A stretch of DNA of 64,000 nucleotides from Quillaja saponaria (GCA_029379385.1 CM055608.1:32285048-32349047); one strand, 5' to 3'. Shown: positions 38,666-52,354, counted from the stretch's first letter. Notes: generated by a model not told the origin, from the sequence alone. Made by a program: numbers and translations.

Positions 38666-39490
38666 TCTAGCCTCTAAAGGTTATATCCGAAACCCTACAG
38701 AGATAACATCCGGGAATTATACTAAACGGAAGCATACCTTCTATGGTCCCATTAGAGGCACAAAATTACGATAATTTCTTAGAATCGAAAGAGTGGGAAC
38801 TAATCCAATATATTAATGCAAAACCCTAACAGAGAGGAGAGAAAGACAGTGTGTTTGGATGGTGAGAAAAAGCGGCAATGTGATATCTCGGTTATCTATT
38901 AAATCCATATCCTTGCGTTTTGATACAATACGTCAACAGCGAATGGAATGGACTTACAGGTGTCGTTAAGTGATGCCACGTCATAACTGACATTTTGGCC
39001 TGTGTTGTATTTTATTTGTTTCTTTTCTCTTTCTGATTGCATGAAAATATTGGACCCACCCAACCAATTTCTTAGGAACAATTTTTTTTTTCATTTGATT
39101 TATTTTCTTGTGACTATATTATGAACAACAAGAATACAATATAAAAAATATATCTATAAACGGTTAAATTAAAATAGATTAATACCGCAAAACTTTTAAA
39201 ACAAGGGAAGCCTATATTTTCATTAGATATCGACTTTGACTACAAAATCCAACAAAAATGGGGGCATAAACATCATTGGCCCTACGCAACTAGCATATGA
39301 AGATACATACTGAAGTTAGTTACAGTACTAAGTATTCATGCAAAAACCCCAAGGGGGTCTCCTTTGGGCAAAGAGCCAAAGAGAAAACTAATATTATTTC
39401 CATGTGAGAAAAGAACTGAATTAAAAAATAAAAAATAGATTAATGAGAACCAAAATGTAGTATCACTATATAACTGGGCCTTGGTGAAAT
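38666..39490. other. PWWP gene promoter with telo-box motifs
   Basis: The segment 38666-38900 upstream of the PWWP ATG contains AAACCCTAAC at 38821-38830 and CGAAACCCTA near 38688, both telo-box type motifs common near plant transcription starts. The rest, up to 39490, is spacer and ACBP4 3'-UTR. Confidence 0.5.
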
Positions 39491-42400
39491 TCAGGCATCA
39501 TGTTTTTGGCTAGGGGGGTTCCCCGCTAGCCAACCCCACACACTACCTGAACTCTGCCTCTGTTTTGCATTTAAGGTGGCTTGCTCAGATGCAGCTTTTT
39601 GTTGTCGCTGGAGGAGTTCGAGTTCCTTTTGTAATGTCTCAAATGTTTGAAGCTTCTGTCCTAGTTCTGCAACTTCTACCTGTGATTGCAGATTGTTAGA
39701 AGAGAATCCAGTCCTTTTAAATGTACTCTGTGAAGGAGTTAAATGCAATGTTTTCTTTAAGAGCCTCAGAACTACACGCATGCTGATTAATAACATAGCC
39801 CCAGCTCCCTAAGTCAGATTTAAACTAGATAGCCAGCCCTCCTAATAATCATTTCACACTCTTTGTAACCCCCTGTAGTCCTTTTGCTAATTGCACAAGG
39901 GGAATAGCCCATGATTTTCACCTCAAGGCCTTCCATTCTTTACACAAAATGTAAGAGTTGTTTTCATCACAAAATCCACTATAGTTATCCACTAAATATG
40001 AATTAAAAAATTCTTCATAGAACTGTCAAAGTAATGCAACTTATAACAACAGTCTACTTGTAATACTAAAACAACGACAGAGGAAAAGACTAATCATATA
40101 TCATTGATTTACCTCTAGTTTGAAACATCTTGACTGCTCAGCAGCAAGCTGTCCCCGTACTGATTGGAGCTCCTACATTAATGCAATAAAAATAAGGGTG
40201 TTCATTTTCATTACATAAATATAACAGTGTTAACAAATCTTCGATAGTTGCATTAGGTATTTTACTATTTAGTTGTTTAGTCATTAGTTATATATACCAA
40301 GGTTAAAAGATCAGCAATAATATCAAGAAGTTGGTCCTGGGTGGACATACAGCTTACAGAAATACTACTCCATCAGTCCCAAAATGAATGCCACTTTTCA
40401 GAATACACAAAATCTAAAGAAGAGAATAAATACATTAATTGTCGACTTTCACACCAACATGGTATTTGGGGGACTATTATGTAACGTAATTTGTAAAGCT
40501 TTGAACTTCAGAAAAAGTGATTTTTCACTTTGGGAGAAAAAAGGAAAAAGCAAAGAAAGTGAAACACATTTTGAGATGAAGAGACCAATAACTCTTGTGC
40601 ACTCCATGGGTAGAAACACATAATCACACATACACACACCTAGAAACTCAGATAGAAGTTGTTCATGAAGTTGAAGATGGAAACCTAATCTAGTGATAAA
40701 AGGATTTCATGAAATAATTTTAATTTGGTTTTCAAATTAAATGCATGCAATAGGTAAGAATCCATTGTAAGTTGCAAAACATCACCTGTTAGTGGATACA
40801 CACCCTGCTGAGGGAGTGGGGTGTCTCCCCTCCATTCCATTATCCTACTTTTTTTATTGTTTTGTTAACCGTATCATGTTCAAGTGTTATGAGAAAATAA
40901 GTTCAAGATAGGATGAGGAGCTTTAGGAAGAACTCTACAAGGAGTTACCTTGTAGAGGTCAGTATTACGAGCCTCAGCATCTGCTAGCTCTTGCTTTAGT
41001 TGAAGATTGTGCATTTTTTCCTTACTGAGTGATGATTCTAGCTCTTTTTTCTCAGCCTTCAGTGTTTCTACAAAATATTGACCAGTTTTCTCGCCTTTGG
41101 ACTTCTGCGTGAGGGAAAAGAACAATTAATGAGGTAATACAATACTTGATAGTTAACATCTACAATCTAGTACAGTTCAATATTGAAGAAGCGGCACAGT
41201 CGCTACTTTCACCAATACATTAAATAATTCTGGAATAGATAAGTAATTTTTTAAGTGAAATACTAGTCACAACTGTATGAATGAACATGTGTACGTCTCT
41301 CTGGAGTTTTTTTAAAGGTTGCCCACAACTGTATGAATGAGCATGTCTACATCTCTTATGAGTTTCTCAAAAGTTGCCAATTTTATTTATCATTTATATA
41401 TTCTATGTATTTCGGAATGCTTTTAAGTTTTCAGCAGATCAACTACAACTTAACAATTTAATTGAAGCAGAGACCAAGGCCAAAAAAAAGCTGAATATGT
41501 TTGCAACATAACATACTATCAGCTCCGATTCAACATTGTCCATAACAATTTCCCTTATTTTTCCTTCCTGGCCTGCTTCAAATTCAGACTCCACGTCCAG
41601 AGTATTATTGGTAGCATTTTGCACAGCAGTAACACTGTCTGGTAAGGAATTGTCAGTTGTTTTTGGCTGCAAGGTTGATTTGTGGCTTGGTTTAAGAACA
41701 TTAACCTGAGGAATAAACTACATTAGACAGGAAAAAGCAAAAGGGAAAACAAAACTTACTGACAAAGAGCAGAAACGGCCAAATAAGAACATAACATAAT
41801 TCTTCACCTCGCTGTTATAACGACCATTGTATCCCCCAAAAGATACTAGTGTATCTTCACCATTGTTGGAGCTTATTACCAAACTCAAGCCCTGCAATAG
41901 GAAACAATTAGTTTGTAATGTGCAGCTAGCAGTTGAAAGGCATTTGAAAGACTTGGGTGTCTTCACTAGTGAAAGCGGAGAGATTTTCTCACAATAGGTT
42001 CTTCTAATTAAATTTCACAAGTGAAAGAGAATATATATAAATTGTGTTCCTAGAATTGACCTGATGACAAGAGAATCTGGTAAGATCAAAGTACCTCACT
42101 AGCAACTGGAACACGCCCTTGAACAGAAGTTACCACTGACCAAACAAGTGTAGACATGTTCAAGACAACAGTTTCCGAGGCCCCTGCAAGAAGGTGAATT
42201 AGATGGGATACTTCCATGTATAGGGTAAATAAATGGCAATTAAAGAGATTCAAAATTCTTATAAAGAAAACAACTATATTGTATTAGATAACCAATTCCG
42301 TTTCAAACATTCAGATGAGGAAAAAAAACAGAAAAAAGGATTGACGTAATAACATTCTTATAACTAAGATTTATTTAAAAAAAGAAAGAAATGCAGGTGT

Positions 42401-45400
42401 ATAATGGACATATACGCAACAATCTTAAGAATTAGAAAGTCAAAATAAAAAATAATGCCAAACACTGAACAACAAGAAACAAGACGTACAATTATCCAGA
42501 GCATTCAAGTTTCAGTGTATCTTAGGGGCTCTGCACCACTATCAAACAATGAACATCTCTAGAACTAAATGCGAAGGTGGAAAAATGCATTACCGCTTTT
42601 GTTGTCACCACCACCAACAATGAACCAGTTCTCCCCCACTGTCACACCAGCATGTCCAGCTCGTGGTGTTGGTATCTCACCCTGCTGTGTTGGTCTTGAC
42701 CATTCCATCTGCATAGTTCAAAATATGATTATATTATAGATGATAGTTTCCATCCATGGTCTTTAAATAAGAGATAATCATCTTACAGATTGCAAATCAA
42801 GAACATGCAAATCATTGTAGCATGATGCATGTGAACCCCCACCAAAGATAAGTAGGTAACGATCCACATGTACAGCAGCAGCATGATCAGACCTTGGAGA
42901 AGGAGGCAATCCCCTGAAAGTTAAGTTACATTAACATTGCAAGTTTAAGAACTTTTCTCTCCCTAGAAACCCACTTTCAGGCAGCCACTTCAATTTATAA
43001 AATCAGGGGCAATTATATTAACACCAAAAGTTTACCATTCCTATCTCCCTAGAAATGCACTTTCAAGCATCTATTTCAATTTATAAAACTGCAGGCAAGA
43101 GAGAAGCAAAATACAGGTGGGGACTGGGGACATGAATTGATACACAATCACAGAAAGGAACAATAGCAGAATTATGCACTGAAACATGTTATCAACTAGA
43201 AATACCATGCAAGTAAAACTGGGAGAAAAAAGAAAATGAAAAAAGAGAGGTTGCTTCAAATGTTGTCTTACACAGCATCAATTTCATCCCATGTCATTGT
43301 TTCCAGATCAAGAACATGCAGATCATTCAAGAGAATTCTTTTTGCATCTTGTCCACCAAAAATTACTAAGGTTGTGCCAACAAGCGTCACTGATTGGCCT
43401 CCACGAGATACCTACAAAGAATACACAATAATAAGGAAATTGGCAACAGAAAACCTTTTCTTTTTTGTTGGTTGGATTAGGGCTGAATTCATAAGAGAAT
43501 GTGGCCTCCTACTCCTTATGCTTAATTCAAGATAGAGGCTGGCCAATACCATGTGCAATGTCCAAAAACCATGAATTTGTTTAAGTCCTTGCAGAAAAAA
43601 AAAAAAAAGAAAAAAGAAAAAAAAAGGAGAGAAATAGCATACTCTTAAATTAAAATTTAAAACATCTCTTTACATAATATACTGTGATTGGTTGGTTACA
43701 GAGGTTCAACTAATATAGACGAAACAAAGAATAATAGGTAAATACCGGAGGTTTCCCATAAGTCTTCAAGGTCGACCAAGTGCTAGTTTGAAGATCAAAT
43801 GCTTTCACTGTCAAGAATTGACAACAACAACAAAAAAAAGCAACATATTACAGACAGAACAATAATAATAAATCATGCAAAGACGCGAATAAATTAAAAC
43901 AGGGAGAAAATTAATTTATATGAAAGCAACATTCATAGCTGAAAGTAGCCAATTAAATTATAAAAATAATAGGGATAAGCATCATTCTTTTGGATGTTCA
44001 CAAAATTAATACATCAAGGATAACTACTTTGAAATGAAAACTTCGTATAAATTTCTATAGCACAAAAGTTCTTTAATGTTTTCACTTCCAGAAATCTTAT
44101 TATTTTTCTCTTTAAAGCTAAGTGTAGTGTCATCTGACATGCTAGCTTCAGCAAAAGAAGAAAAGAAGCAAACTAGTCACAGCCTTCTCTTTTAATGTTC
44201 TGTCTAACTAAAACTACCACAAACTTTCCATCTCTACATGTTTGAACAAATGTGGGAACACCGAACAGAATGGAAGCAGATCATATCAATATTATTTTGT
44301 ACCCTGAATACTTTCAGAAGGATCTTCCATATGTCCGGCAATTGACAGAAGCTTATTCTCCCACGGGATCTACAGAACAAAGGAGTTTCAGATCGCCAGA
44401 GGTATTTTGTCATTATACTAGTGAGAAACACATATGAAGAAGCAGAAAATTATTTAAAAGAAGTTTATATAATGATGAAAAAGAAAAAGGTCCATACAGA
44501 CCGAGGAATGACCAGCACAGGGGGCTAATGTTACTGGGGAAGGTGAGTCAGGGGTCTCAGCTCCAAACTTGGCCTCAATCCTGGACCAACTCCAACTTCT
44601 CAAATCCAGAACCTGCATTTGTTTCCACAGAGCAAATATTACATGTCAATGCATGGGAAATAATAGTTTATAATTAACTGTAAAACCAAATTGTAAAAGA
44701 TCATTAAAAGTGCAGAGAGGCACAAGAGAAGCACAGAGGATGATAACATTAAACCCCACTAGAAATGGCTCAAAAAAGAATAAGATAAACTATAGAAATT
44801 CATGATTCATTAACACCACAAGATTATACAACTAAAAATGCTTGATGCCAGATTACAAACAGAAATCTGCTTACATGAAGGTCATTAAGGTAACGACCAT
44901 TATGGTTTCCGCCAAATATATACATTTTATCTAGCACAACTGTAGCTCCATGCTGAAAATGCGAACATAATACAGAAAGAGAAAGAAGAATCAAATAAAG
45001 ACAGAAAGAAATATGTAGGAATAAGAAAGAACTTATATCTTACAGATGCTAATACCTCATAGCGGGATTTTGGGTGTTGACCAGATACTGAAGGTGCAAT
45101 CCATTGATCATAGACAATTACTGACGCAAAGCCTTCCATGACAACATCTTTATCCTGAGTTTCCATCAGGTTTCCATTTTCACTGGAAATAGTCTTAGTC
45201 TCAGGATAAGAGTTCCCATTCTCGATGACTGGCTCAACTTTGTAATTTTGCTAGACAACCAGCAAGAATGAATTCAAGCGGGCAAAAGAAAAAATTAATA
45301 ACCACTTAGATAAGTTAAAGGATGAAAAACACAGAATGCAAAAGTCCCAATAGCAAAAAATAGAGTCTGGTTATCAAATATCATACTGAAGGCCCTCTAC

Positions 45401-46983
45401 ATGCAAACCAATACTTCAGTTGCACCTATTCCAACATTTTAATTTTCCAAGTGTAGAAAGCGTGAAGAACATTTCTGGCATAATAACAGAAACAACAAAA
45501 AATATGTATGACTCATGAATAGAAAGTTAGGGACTTTTTCAAAAGAGAAGAAACAAGAAAGTTCATCAAATACCCCACCAAGACATACAACTACAAACAC
45601 AAAATTATAGAGCATGTTATTATATGAACACTGTTGTCTGGCATAATTAAGGAGCATTAGCAGTGATTGTGCGGAGGGGGGAAGCTACGACCTAGGAACA
45701 GCAATAATGGTTTAATAGCAGAGGAATGGTAGTGAAATTTAGATAGTGGGCTTTGCTGGCAATGGAGCTTCTTATTATAGAGAATGTTTCCAATAGATTT
45801 ATCAGTACTTAAAACAAGGCTCACGTTCTTTTGCTAAACAAACAAGACTCATGTTTGATTTGAAGATTTCTAAATGGATTGAGTCATTTTAATACAAAAC
45901 AAACATACAATAATATGCGGTTGGTAAATCTAGTCACCATGTCTTCGCTGTTTGGGAAATGATATAGCTAATGAGTTTTGGCTTTAATATCACAGCACCA
46001 TAAGAGTTGCATCTGTGTTTTAATTGCTGGTGCAGAGCTGGAGCCAGCCCCATTTGGTCCATCCCAGAAAAATTATGAGTCCAAAGTTAAATTACATGTT
46101 TCTTTCAAAAGTTTGATATCATAGAAAATAATACATGTTCCAATATAACATAAATGGTGAAGGGATGTTTTCTAGTCAAACCAATGAGGAGGTTAACATG
46201 TGGAGGTTAACAATGTCTACCTTTTTATGTGGACAAAAACACACACAATTCTACTTTAACAACTACATTAAGATTGAGGACATTCTGGTAAAAGCATTGA
46301 CAAACATAATTACACAAATTGACTTTTTCCTCCTTGGTTTATGCCTTTATGGGCTTTTAATTTTTCAATGTTTCCTTTTCTCCAACAAATACTTTTTCTC
46401 TATCACCAAATTTCAAATTAAGGATTCTCATATATCCACCAATAGTCTCCATTCTTTTAACCGTCCCTGCAATTTTTTTAACCGTAAGCCATTGATGCGG
46501 ATGAAGCTTTTAAGAAGATGCTTTAAAAATTAGAATCCTTCATTTGTTAAATCTAAACCTTTCTGCTTCTAGATCCAGACTTAATGTAGGTCCAAGTCTA
46601 ATGGAGTTACCTCCTCCTAACTACTTCAAGTTTAACATTGATCTACAAATGAAAATCCAGAAAGTTTCAACGATGTGGCAAATATACTTACCAATTTTAG
46701 TTGATGAAAGAGAAAGAATGAGAGAGGAGTGGCGTAAAACACAATGTTCTTAGGAAATGGGAAGGAAAGAATACATATATTTTATTTTATTTTCAAATTA
46801 CTAGTATGTCCTCTTTTGAGTTATTTTAGAAAAAAAAAATTGGGTTTTTTTGTCCATATATAAAAGTGGACATTATTAACTTACACACACTTGTGTGTAT
46901 GTTAAAGCCCCGTATATATGTGTGTGTGTGTGTGTGTATGTACTACATGTACATACATATATGCATATACATCGTGACAGTTT

Positions 46984-47028
<45 letters not shown>

Positions 47029-49307
47029 CCATCCATGCATATACATCTAGTATTTGACTAGTGGATATAATATCATACATGGAGATGGAATTCAGTTCCA
47101 GTATTTAGACAGTACACCTTAGCGAAACAAGAATTACAAAATTAACGGATATATAACTGCCATGATACTCACATTTATTGGCTCGTCCATAATAGGCTCT
47201 ACAAAGGAATTAGATGCTCTTGAATACCAACCAGGATCTTCTTCCTACAGAGAGGTAAAATTGGGAATATAATATCAGCTAAGATATCGCACACCAAAAA
47301 AGAAAGAGAAGAAAATCTAATTTGCATTAACCTCCAATATTTTCACAAAAAGGCGCATCGCTTCTGTGTGTGACATGTTTCCAAGCTGGTTCCAACTGCA
47401 TCAACAATTAATACCATTACAAACAACCTGACAAAGTGCAATTAGGAGCACAATAGTGCACAAAACAGATATAATAAAATGTAACATTAATACAGCAGTA
47501 CTCACACCAAATATATATATATGTATATAAATGTATTATCTATCACGTCAGATGTTCACAGAATGAGCAAATTATATAACAATAATGAATGCAAATCTGA
47601 AATATTGACAAATACACAATCACAAAAAGCAGGGAATAAAATGGCTATAGAGTTAATATATGAAAGTGAGAGCCTGAGAAGTAGAGCCAGCAAGCTAACC
47701 TTCCCCATTTGCTATGTTCAACAACTTTCCAACTACTAGGTTCTGGGATATTACAAGGCCCTACAATAGCCTGCAATTACAAATGAGAAAAAGAAAAGAG
47801 AATTCAGCACAAAGTTGAAGGCAGACTTCCTGATTTAACATATAAACAACTGAATAGCAAATATTGTGTATGACTCTTATGTACAAAGGAAACAATAGCT
47901 AATCAAGGGTGGCCATGAAAAAATAAACTGGAGGGGATACATTGGTAAAAAAAATCTTGTATCCTTTATACTTTGAAACTAACCCCATTGATTTTGTCAC
48001 TTCTCACCTCTATTATTATTTATCTGTATGAGTTGCCAGCTGCCACCTACTCCTCAGAGCGAAACTAGACTTAAGCAAGATAAAGTGCTTTTCAGGAAAC
48101 TTGTTCAGTATTCATTGTTTACTAAATGCAAGTCATTGAAAAATCAGATTCATACTTTTACATTGACCGATTGTGTCTGCTAGCTGGGTAGCTAGGTGGA
48201 TCATAAAGGAGCCTCTATCCATTGTCACACATATGACTATTAATTTTGATTTTTGTTTTCACCTTCCCCTAGTAAAGAAACACGAGCATGGATCAGTATT
48301 CTTGAGATTCCAGTCCGAACAACACAACTAGGGGTGGCAATGAGCCGAGCTAGCTCGTGAACAACTCGTGAGCTACTCGTTAAGAGCTCGGATCAAGCTC
48401 GGCTCGTTTTCTAAACGAGCCGATCTTGAGCTTTATTTTAAGCTCGTTTAGTAAAACGAGCCGAGCTCAATCTTTCCAAAGCTTGGCTCGTGAGCTAGCT
48501 CGTTTAATATTATTTAATAATTTTTATTATTATTTATATATACATTTATAATAAATATATTTATATACAACAAAACTAACACAGATTGTTACTTGGTTTA
48601 GTGGTAAACTGCATAAATTTTCACTAAGAGGTCTTGGGTTCGACTCTCCTTGCCTACAAAACATTTTTAGAATTTTCAAAAAAATTTCACGAGCCCTTAA
48701 CGAGCTTAGGCTCGCGAGCCTAGGACGAGCTCGAGCTCGGCTCGAGCCCACCTAAAGTGACACCCCTAAACACAACCTAGATCTGCATCTGCCTAAGTTA
48801 CATAAAACAGGCTTGCATTACATAAACTCATCTGAGATCCCTGTATCTAAAGACATAGAAATTCACTCTGCAAGGAATTCATATACATTGATCTTATAAT
48901 AACGTAATTACATCTGCATTTTCATTTGCAGTATAATCGAACAGGAAATGCTCAGAAAAAAAGAATATCACCACCGCATAACTCAGCCAAATACTTCATA
49001 ACACAATTATCCAACCATACCAACAAGGAAAACTGAGAACTCCCAAATCCTCATCGAAATGCATCGGATCCACAGTGAAAAAAATGCACAAATGGGTAAT
49101 TGGAAAACCACAAATAGAAGAAGTAGTGGTGAAGTAGAACGATAGTACCTGCTGTAACAAGCTATACAAAAGCAAAGCAGTATCCTTAGGGAACTTGGAG
49201 GTAATGGTTTTGGTTGGAGAGGTGGATCCATTGAAACCAACATAAGAGGCCGCGGCGTAGAAGCGCTCTGGGTATTGCAGACCAGAGCTTGCTCTCGCCA
49301 TCGCCAT
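39491..49307 (-). CDS. ACBP4: Acyl-CoA-binding protein with kelch repeats, ACBP4-like
   Basis: A cytosolic kelch-type acyl-CoA-binding protein that binds long-chain acyl-CoA esters and is implicated in lipid transport and stress responses. The 18 exons are 49149-49307, 47700-47770, 47332-47395, 47173-47244, 45056-45250, 44875-44952, 44502-44612, 44303-44369, 43746-43807, 43272-43411, 42787-42913, 42594-42708, 42095-42183, 41808-41891, 41517-41705, 40949-41104, 40113-40172 and 39491-39679, encoding 675 residues with all phases closing. The acyl-CoA-binding domain (about 13-105) contains YPERFYAAASYVGF, KFPKDTALLLYSL, VGPCNIPEPSSW and EAMRLFVKILEEEDPGWYSRA; the usual KWKSWQGLG is KWGSWNQLG here. 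Kelch blades follow with YIFGGNHNGRYLNDLH, LVIFGGQDAKR, LLIFGGGSHAS, FIVGGGDNKSG and VSFGGYNGRY. The C-terminus is a coiled coil (ETLKAEKKELESSL, KLQTFETLQKELELLQRQ) ending VWGWLAGNPPSQKHDA. Intron 4 (1.9 kb) and intron 1 (1.4 kb) hold repeats. Confidence 0.93.
41268..41386. repeat. Diverged tandem duplication in an ACBP4 intron
   Basis: Two roughly 60-base units, each beginning CACAACTGTATGAATGA and ending in GTTGCC, follow one another in the intron between exons 15 and 16. They differ at several positions. Confidence 0.7.
46915..47022. repeat. TG and AT microsatellites in ACBP4 intron 4
   Basis: A TG repeat of about nine units lies at 46920-46937, and an uninterrupted AT repeat of about 17 units at 46988-47022. 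Both lie within the 1.9-kb intron 4. Confidence 0.9.
48329..48768. mobile_element. Non-autonomous hAT-type element with 8-bp target duplication
   Basis: The 440-bp element begins TAGGGGTGGCA and its other end, read inverted, begins TAGGGGTGTCA, which are hAT-type terminal inverted repeats. It is flanked by the perfect 8-bp duplication AACACAAC at 48321-48328 and 48769-48776, the length typical of hAT transposition. Both subterminal regions are packed with GAGCTCG and GGCTCG motifs that could pair or bind transposase. There is no transposase ORF. It sits in ACBP4 intron 1. A tRNA-like segment is embedded near the centre. Confidence 0.85.
48593..48652 (+). other. tRNA-like Pol III promoter core inside the hAT element
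   Basis: TGGTTTAGTGG at 48595 fits the A-box consensus TRGYNNARNNG exactly, and GGTTCGACTCT about 40 bases downstream is a near-perfect B box. The region resembles a degenerate tRNA or SINE head. It does not fold as a complete tRNA as far as I can see. Confidence 0.55.
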
Positions 49308-49671
49308 CTTTCTCGCGGTCTTTGCTCAGATCAAACAAATTGAATCTCTGAAACAATTACACAAACATGGAATGGGAGTGTGAATCTTTTTAAGATTTTA
49401 TTAGAACAAATGGGAATTTACATAAATCGAAAAATGTTATTACAAGAACGAAAATGTTTCATATTTATAGTCTCTCTCCGTGTTTGTTAAAAAAAAAGAA
49501 AGAGATCTGGGCACCTCTCTCCGTAGGCAGCAGTAGTAATACTTGTGTGGAAATTTATGCATACCTCCCCAAGGTTTTCATTATCTCTATTGTGGGTACC
49601 TCAAAACTTCAATAATTGAAAGTGTCCCATCTATAATTTTATTTACCATATAGTCAGTTATTGGAGTTTTT

Positions 49672-50208
49672 ACATTTTCACCAAAAAAAAAAAAAAAAGA
49701 ATAATTAAGTATATAATTTGACGATTAAAAATAATTAATATTAAGAGTTACTGAATTCTTATATAATAATATTAAATAGTGGAATTATATGTACATGGAA
49801 CAAAACGAATTCATAATTATATTGTTACAACTTTTTTTTTCTTTTTTTGGTAGTGATCTGCGTATATAATCATACCTTAACAAATTATGAATCACCTCGA
49901 TTTTGAGATGGACAATTTTTCGACAATTAGCATGACCTGTAATTTTATTCTTATTCATAACTTCAAATGTTGTTAGATTATTGTTCTAATATTGAAGTAC
50001 ATGTTTATTACTTAGTATTTGTGATGAGGCTTTCTTTGGTTGCCACATCATCATTTTAGTTTCTCCTTAATTCAAGTTTTTCATGTCATTTGGTTGGTTT
50101 GTCTTTTCTTCCTTAAAAAAAAAAAAAAAAAAGGAAGCTAATTCATTAACTGATATACAAATATTTAAATAAATCGTAAGAAGTTTATCAATTTATGTAC
50201 AAACTATT
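49672..50208. repeat. Left copy of a long direct repeat (about 540 bp)
   Basis: The segment beginning ACATTTTCACCAAAA closely matches 51805-52354, about 2.13 kb downstream, in the same orientation. Shared landmarks include GTACATGGAACAAAACGAAT, TTTGGTTGCCAC and CATTTGGTTGGTTTGTC. Copies differ by scattered substitutions and small indels. Confidence 0.85.
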
Positions 50209-51690
50209 CATGTATACGTCTTACAAATTAATTAGTAAATCGACTGAAACTTAGGTGATTTACGTGTTAAATTGTCAACTTAAAAATTAATTAGTTAATT
50301 GTCTAAAAGTATAGCAATTTATGTGTTAAAATGTTAACTTAAAAATTAATTCGTTAATTGCCTAAAAGTCTAGCAATTTACCTGTTAAAATGTCAACTTA
50401 AAAATTAATTAGTGAATCAGTTGAAAATATAGCTATTTACGTGTTAAAATGTGAACTTAAAAATTAATTAGTTATTCGCCTCAAATTATAGCGATTTACG
50501 TGTTAATATGTCAACTTAAAAATTACTTTGTGGATCGTTTAAAAGTCTAGCGATTTACATGTTAAAATGTCAACTTACAAATTATTAGTAGATCGTCTGA
50601 AAGTTTGACGATTTACGTGTTAAAATGTAAAATCATTAATTTATTCTATTTACGCATACAAATTAACATTTAAATCAATAAATATTTTGTCAATTTATTA
50701 CTAACTCTTCTCAAATGCAATTAACTAGTCAATTGTATGAAATTTTGACGAGTTACAAAGAAGACCTACAAATTAATTAGTAAATCGACTGAAACATAGG
50801 TGATTTACGTGTTAAAATGTCAATTTAAAATTAATTATTGAATCGTCTTAAAGTCTAGGGATTTACGTGTTAAAATGTGAATTCCAAAATTAATTAGTGT
50901 ATCGTCTTAAAGTCTAGTGATTTACGTGTTAAAATGTGAACCTAAAAATTAATTAGTAAATTGTTTGAAAGTCTAGCGATTTACGTGTTAAAATGTGAAC
51001 TTCAAAATTAATTAGTGTATCGTCTTAAAGTCTAGTGATTTACGTGTTAAAATGTGAACCTAAAAATTAATTAGTGAATTGTTTGAAAGTCTAGTGATTT
51101 ACATGTTACAATGTCAAGTTACAAATTAATTAGTAAATCGTCTGAAAGTATGGCGATTTACGTGTTAAAATGTAAAATCGATTAATTTATGAATAATCTA
51201 TTTGTGCATACAAAATAACATTTAAATCGATAAATATTTTGTCAATTTATTACCAACTATTCTCAAATGCAATTAACTAGTCAATTGTATGAAATTTTGA
51301 CGAGTGACAAAGAAGACATACAAATTAATTAGTAAATCGACTGAAACTTAGGTGATTTACGCATTGAAATGTCAACTTAAAAATTAATTAGTGAATCATC
51401 TGAAAGTCTAGTGAGTTACGTTTTAAAATGTCAACTTACAAATTAATTAGTAAATCGCCTGAAAGTTTGGCGATTTAAGCGTTAAAATGCAAAATCAATT
51501 AATTTAGATACAATCTATTCACGCATACAAAGTAACATACAAATCAATAAATATTTTGTTAATTTATTACCAACTCTACTCAAACTCAATTAACTAGACA
51601 ATTGTATGAAATTTTGACGAATTACAAAGAAGACATACAAATTAATTAGTAAATCAACTGAAACATAAGTGATTTACTTTGTAGGGCAAG
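50173..51690. repeat. AT-rich minisatellite array, unit about 59 bp
   Basis: A unit of about 59 bases recurs in direct orientation with divergence: AAATTAATTAGTAAATCG, then a variable TCTGAAAGTCTAG, then CGATTTACGTGTTAAAATG, then TCAACTTA. The unit contains the inverted repeat TAAATCG/CGATTTA, so single units can form a hairpin. At least 15 units are visible. A second module starting GCATACAAA and including TCAATTTATTACCAACTC interrupts at about 50654, 51206 and 51533. Confidence 0.9.
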
Positions 51691-51804
51691 CCAAGCCATT
51701 TAAGGTCCTTATGATTTGGGAATGAAAGAAAGAAAATTTTTTAAGAATACCCTTATGACTTATGACACTGTTTTGAGATAATATATATACTTAAATCTTT
51801 TAGT

Positions 51805-52354
51805 ACATTTTCACCAAAATAATAATAATTAAGTATATATTTTGACAATTAAAAATAATTAATATTAAGAGTTACTGAATTCGTATATAATAATACTAAA
51901 TAGTGAAATTATATGTACATGGAACAAAACGAATTCATAATTATATTGTTACTACTTTTTTGTGTGGTAGTGATCTGCATATATAATAATACCTTAATAA
52001 ATTATGATTCACCTCGATTTTGAGATTGACAATTTTTCGTCTATTAGCAAGACCTATAATTTTATTCTTATTCGTAATTTAAAATGTTGTTAGATTATTG
52101 TTCTAATATTGAAGTACATTTTTCTCAAAAAATATTGAAGTAAATGTTTATTATTTAGTATTTGTTAGGCTTTCTTTGGTTGCCACGTCATCATTTTAGT
52201 TTCTCCTTAATTAAAGTTTTTCATGTCATTTGGTTGGTTTGTCTTTTATTCCTTAAGGAAAAAAAAGAGTAAAAAAAAAGAAGCTAATTCATTAACTCAT
52301 ATACAAAAATTTAAATAAATCATAAGAAGTTTATCAATTTATGTACAAACTATT
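51805..52354. repeat. Right copy of the long direct repeat
   Basis: Direct-repeat partner of 49672-50208. It has lost part of the poly-A/T tracts and carries a small insertion with a repeated AATATTGAAGTA near 52120. It starts a second phase of the array. Confidence 0.85.

Noticed and set aside
46135..46533. 132-codon ORF inside ACBP4 intron 4
   Set aside because: No recognisable motif, low-complexity Phe/Asn/Thr composition, and AT-rich surroundings; likely chance.
48530..48751. ORF with GESNPRP on the minus strand
   Set aside because: It is the antisense translation of the tRNA-like part of the hAT element; this string is a known kind of artefact.
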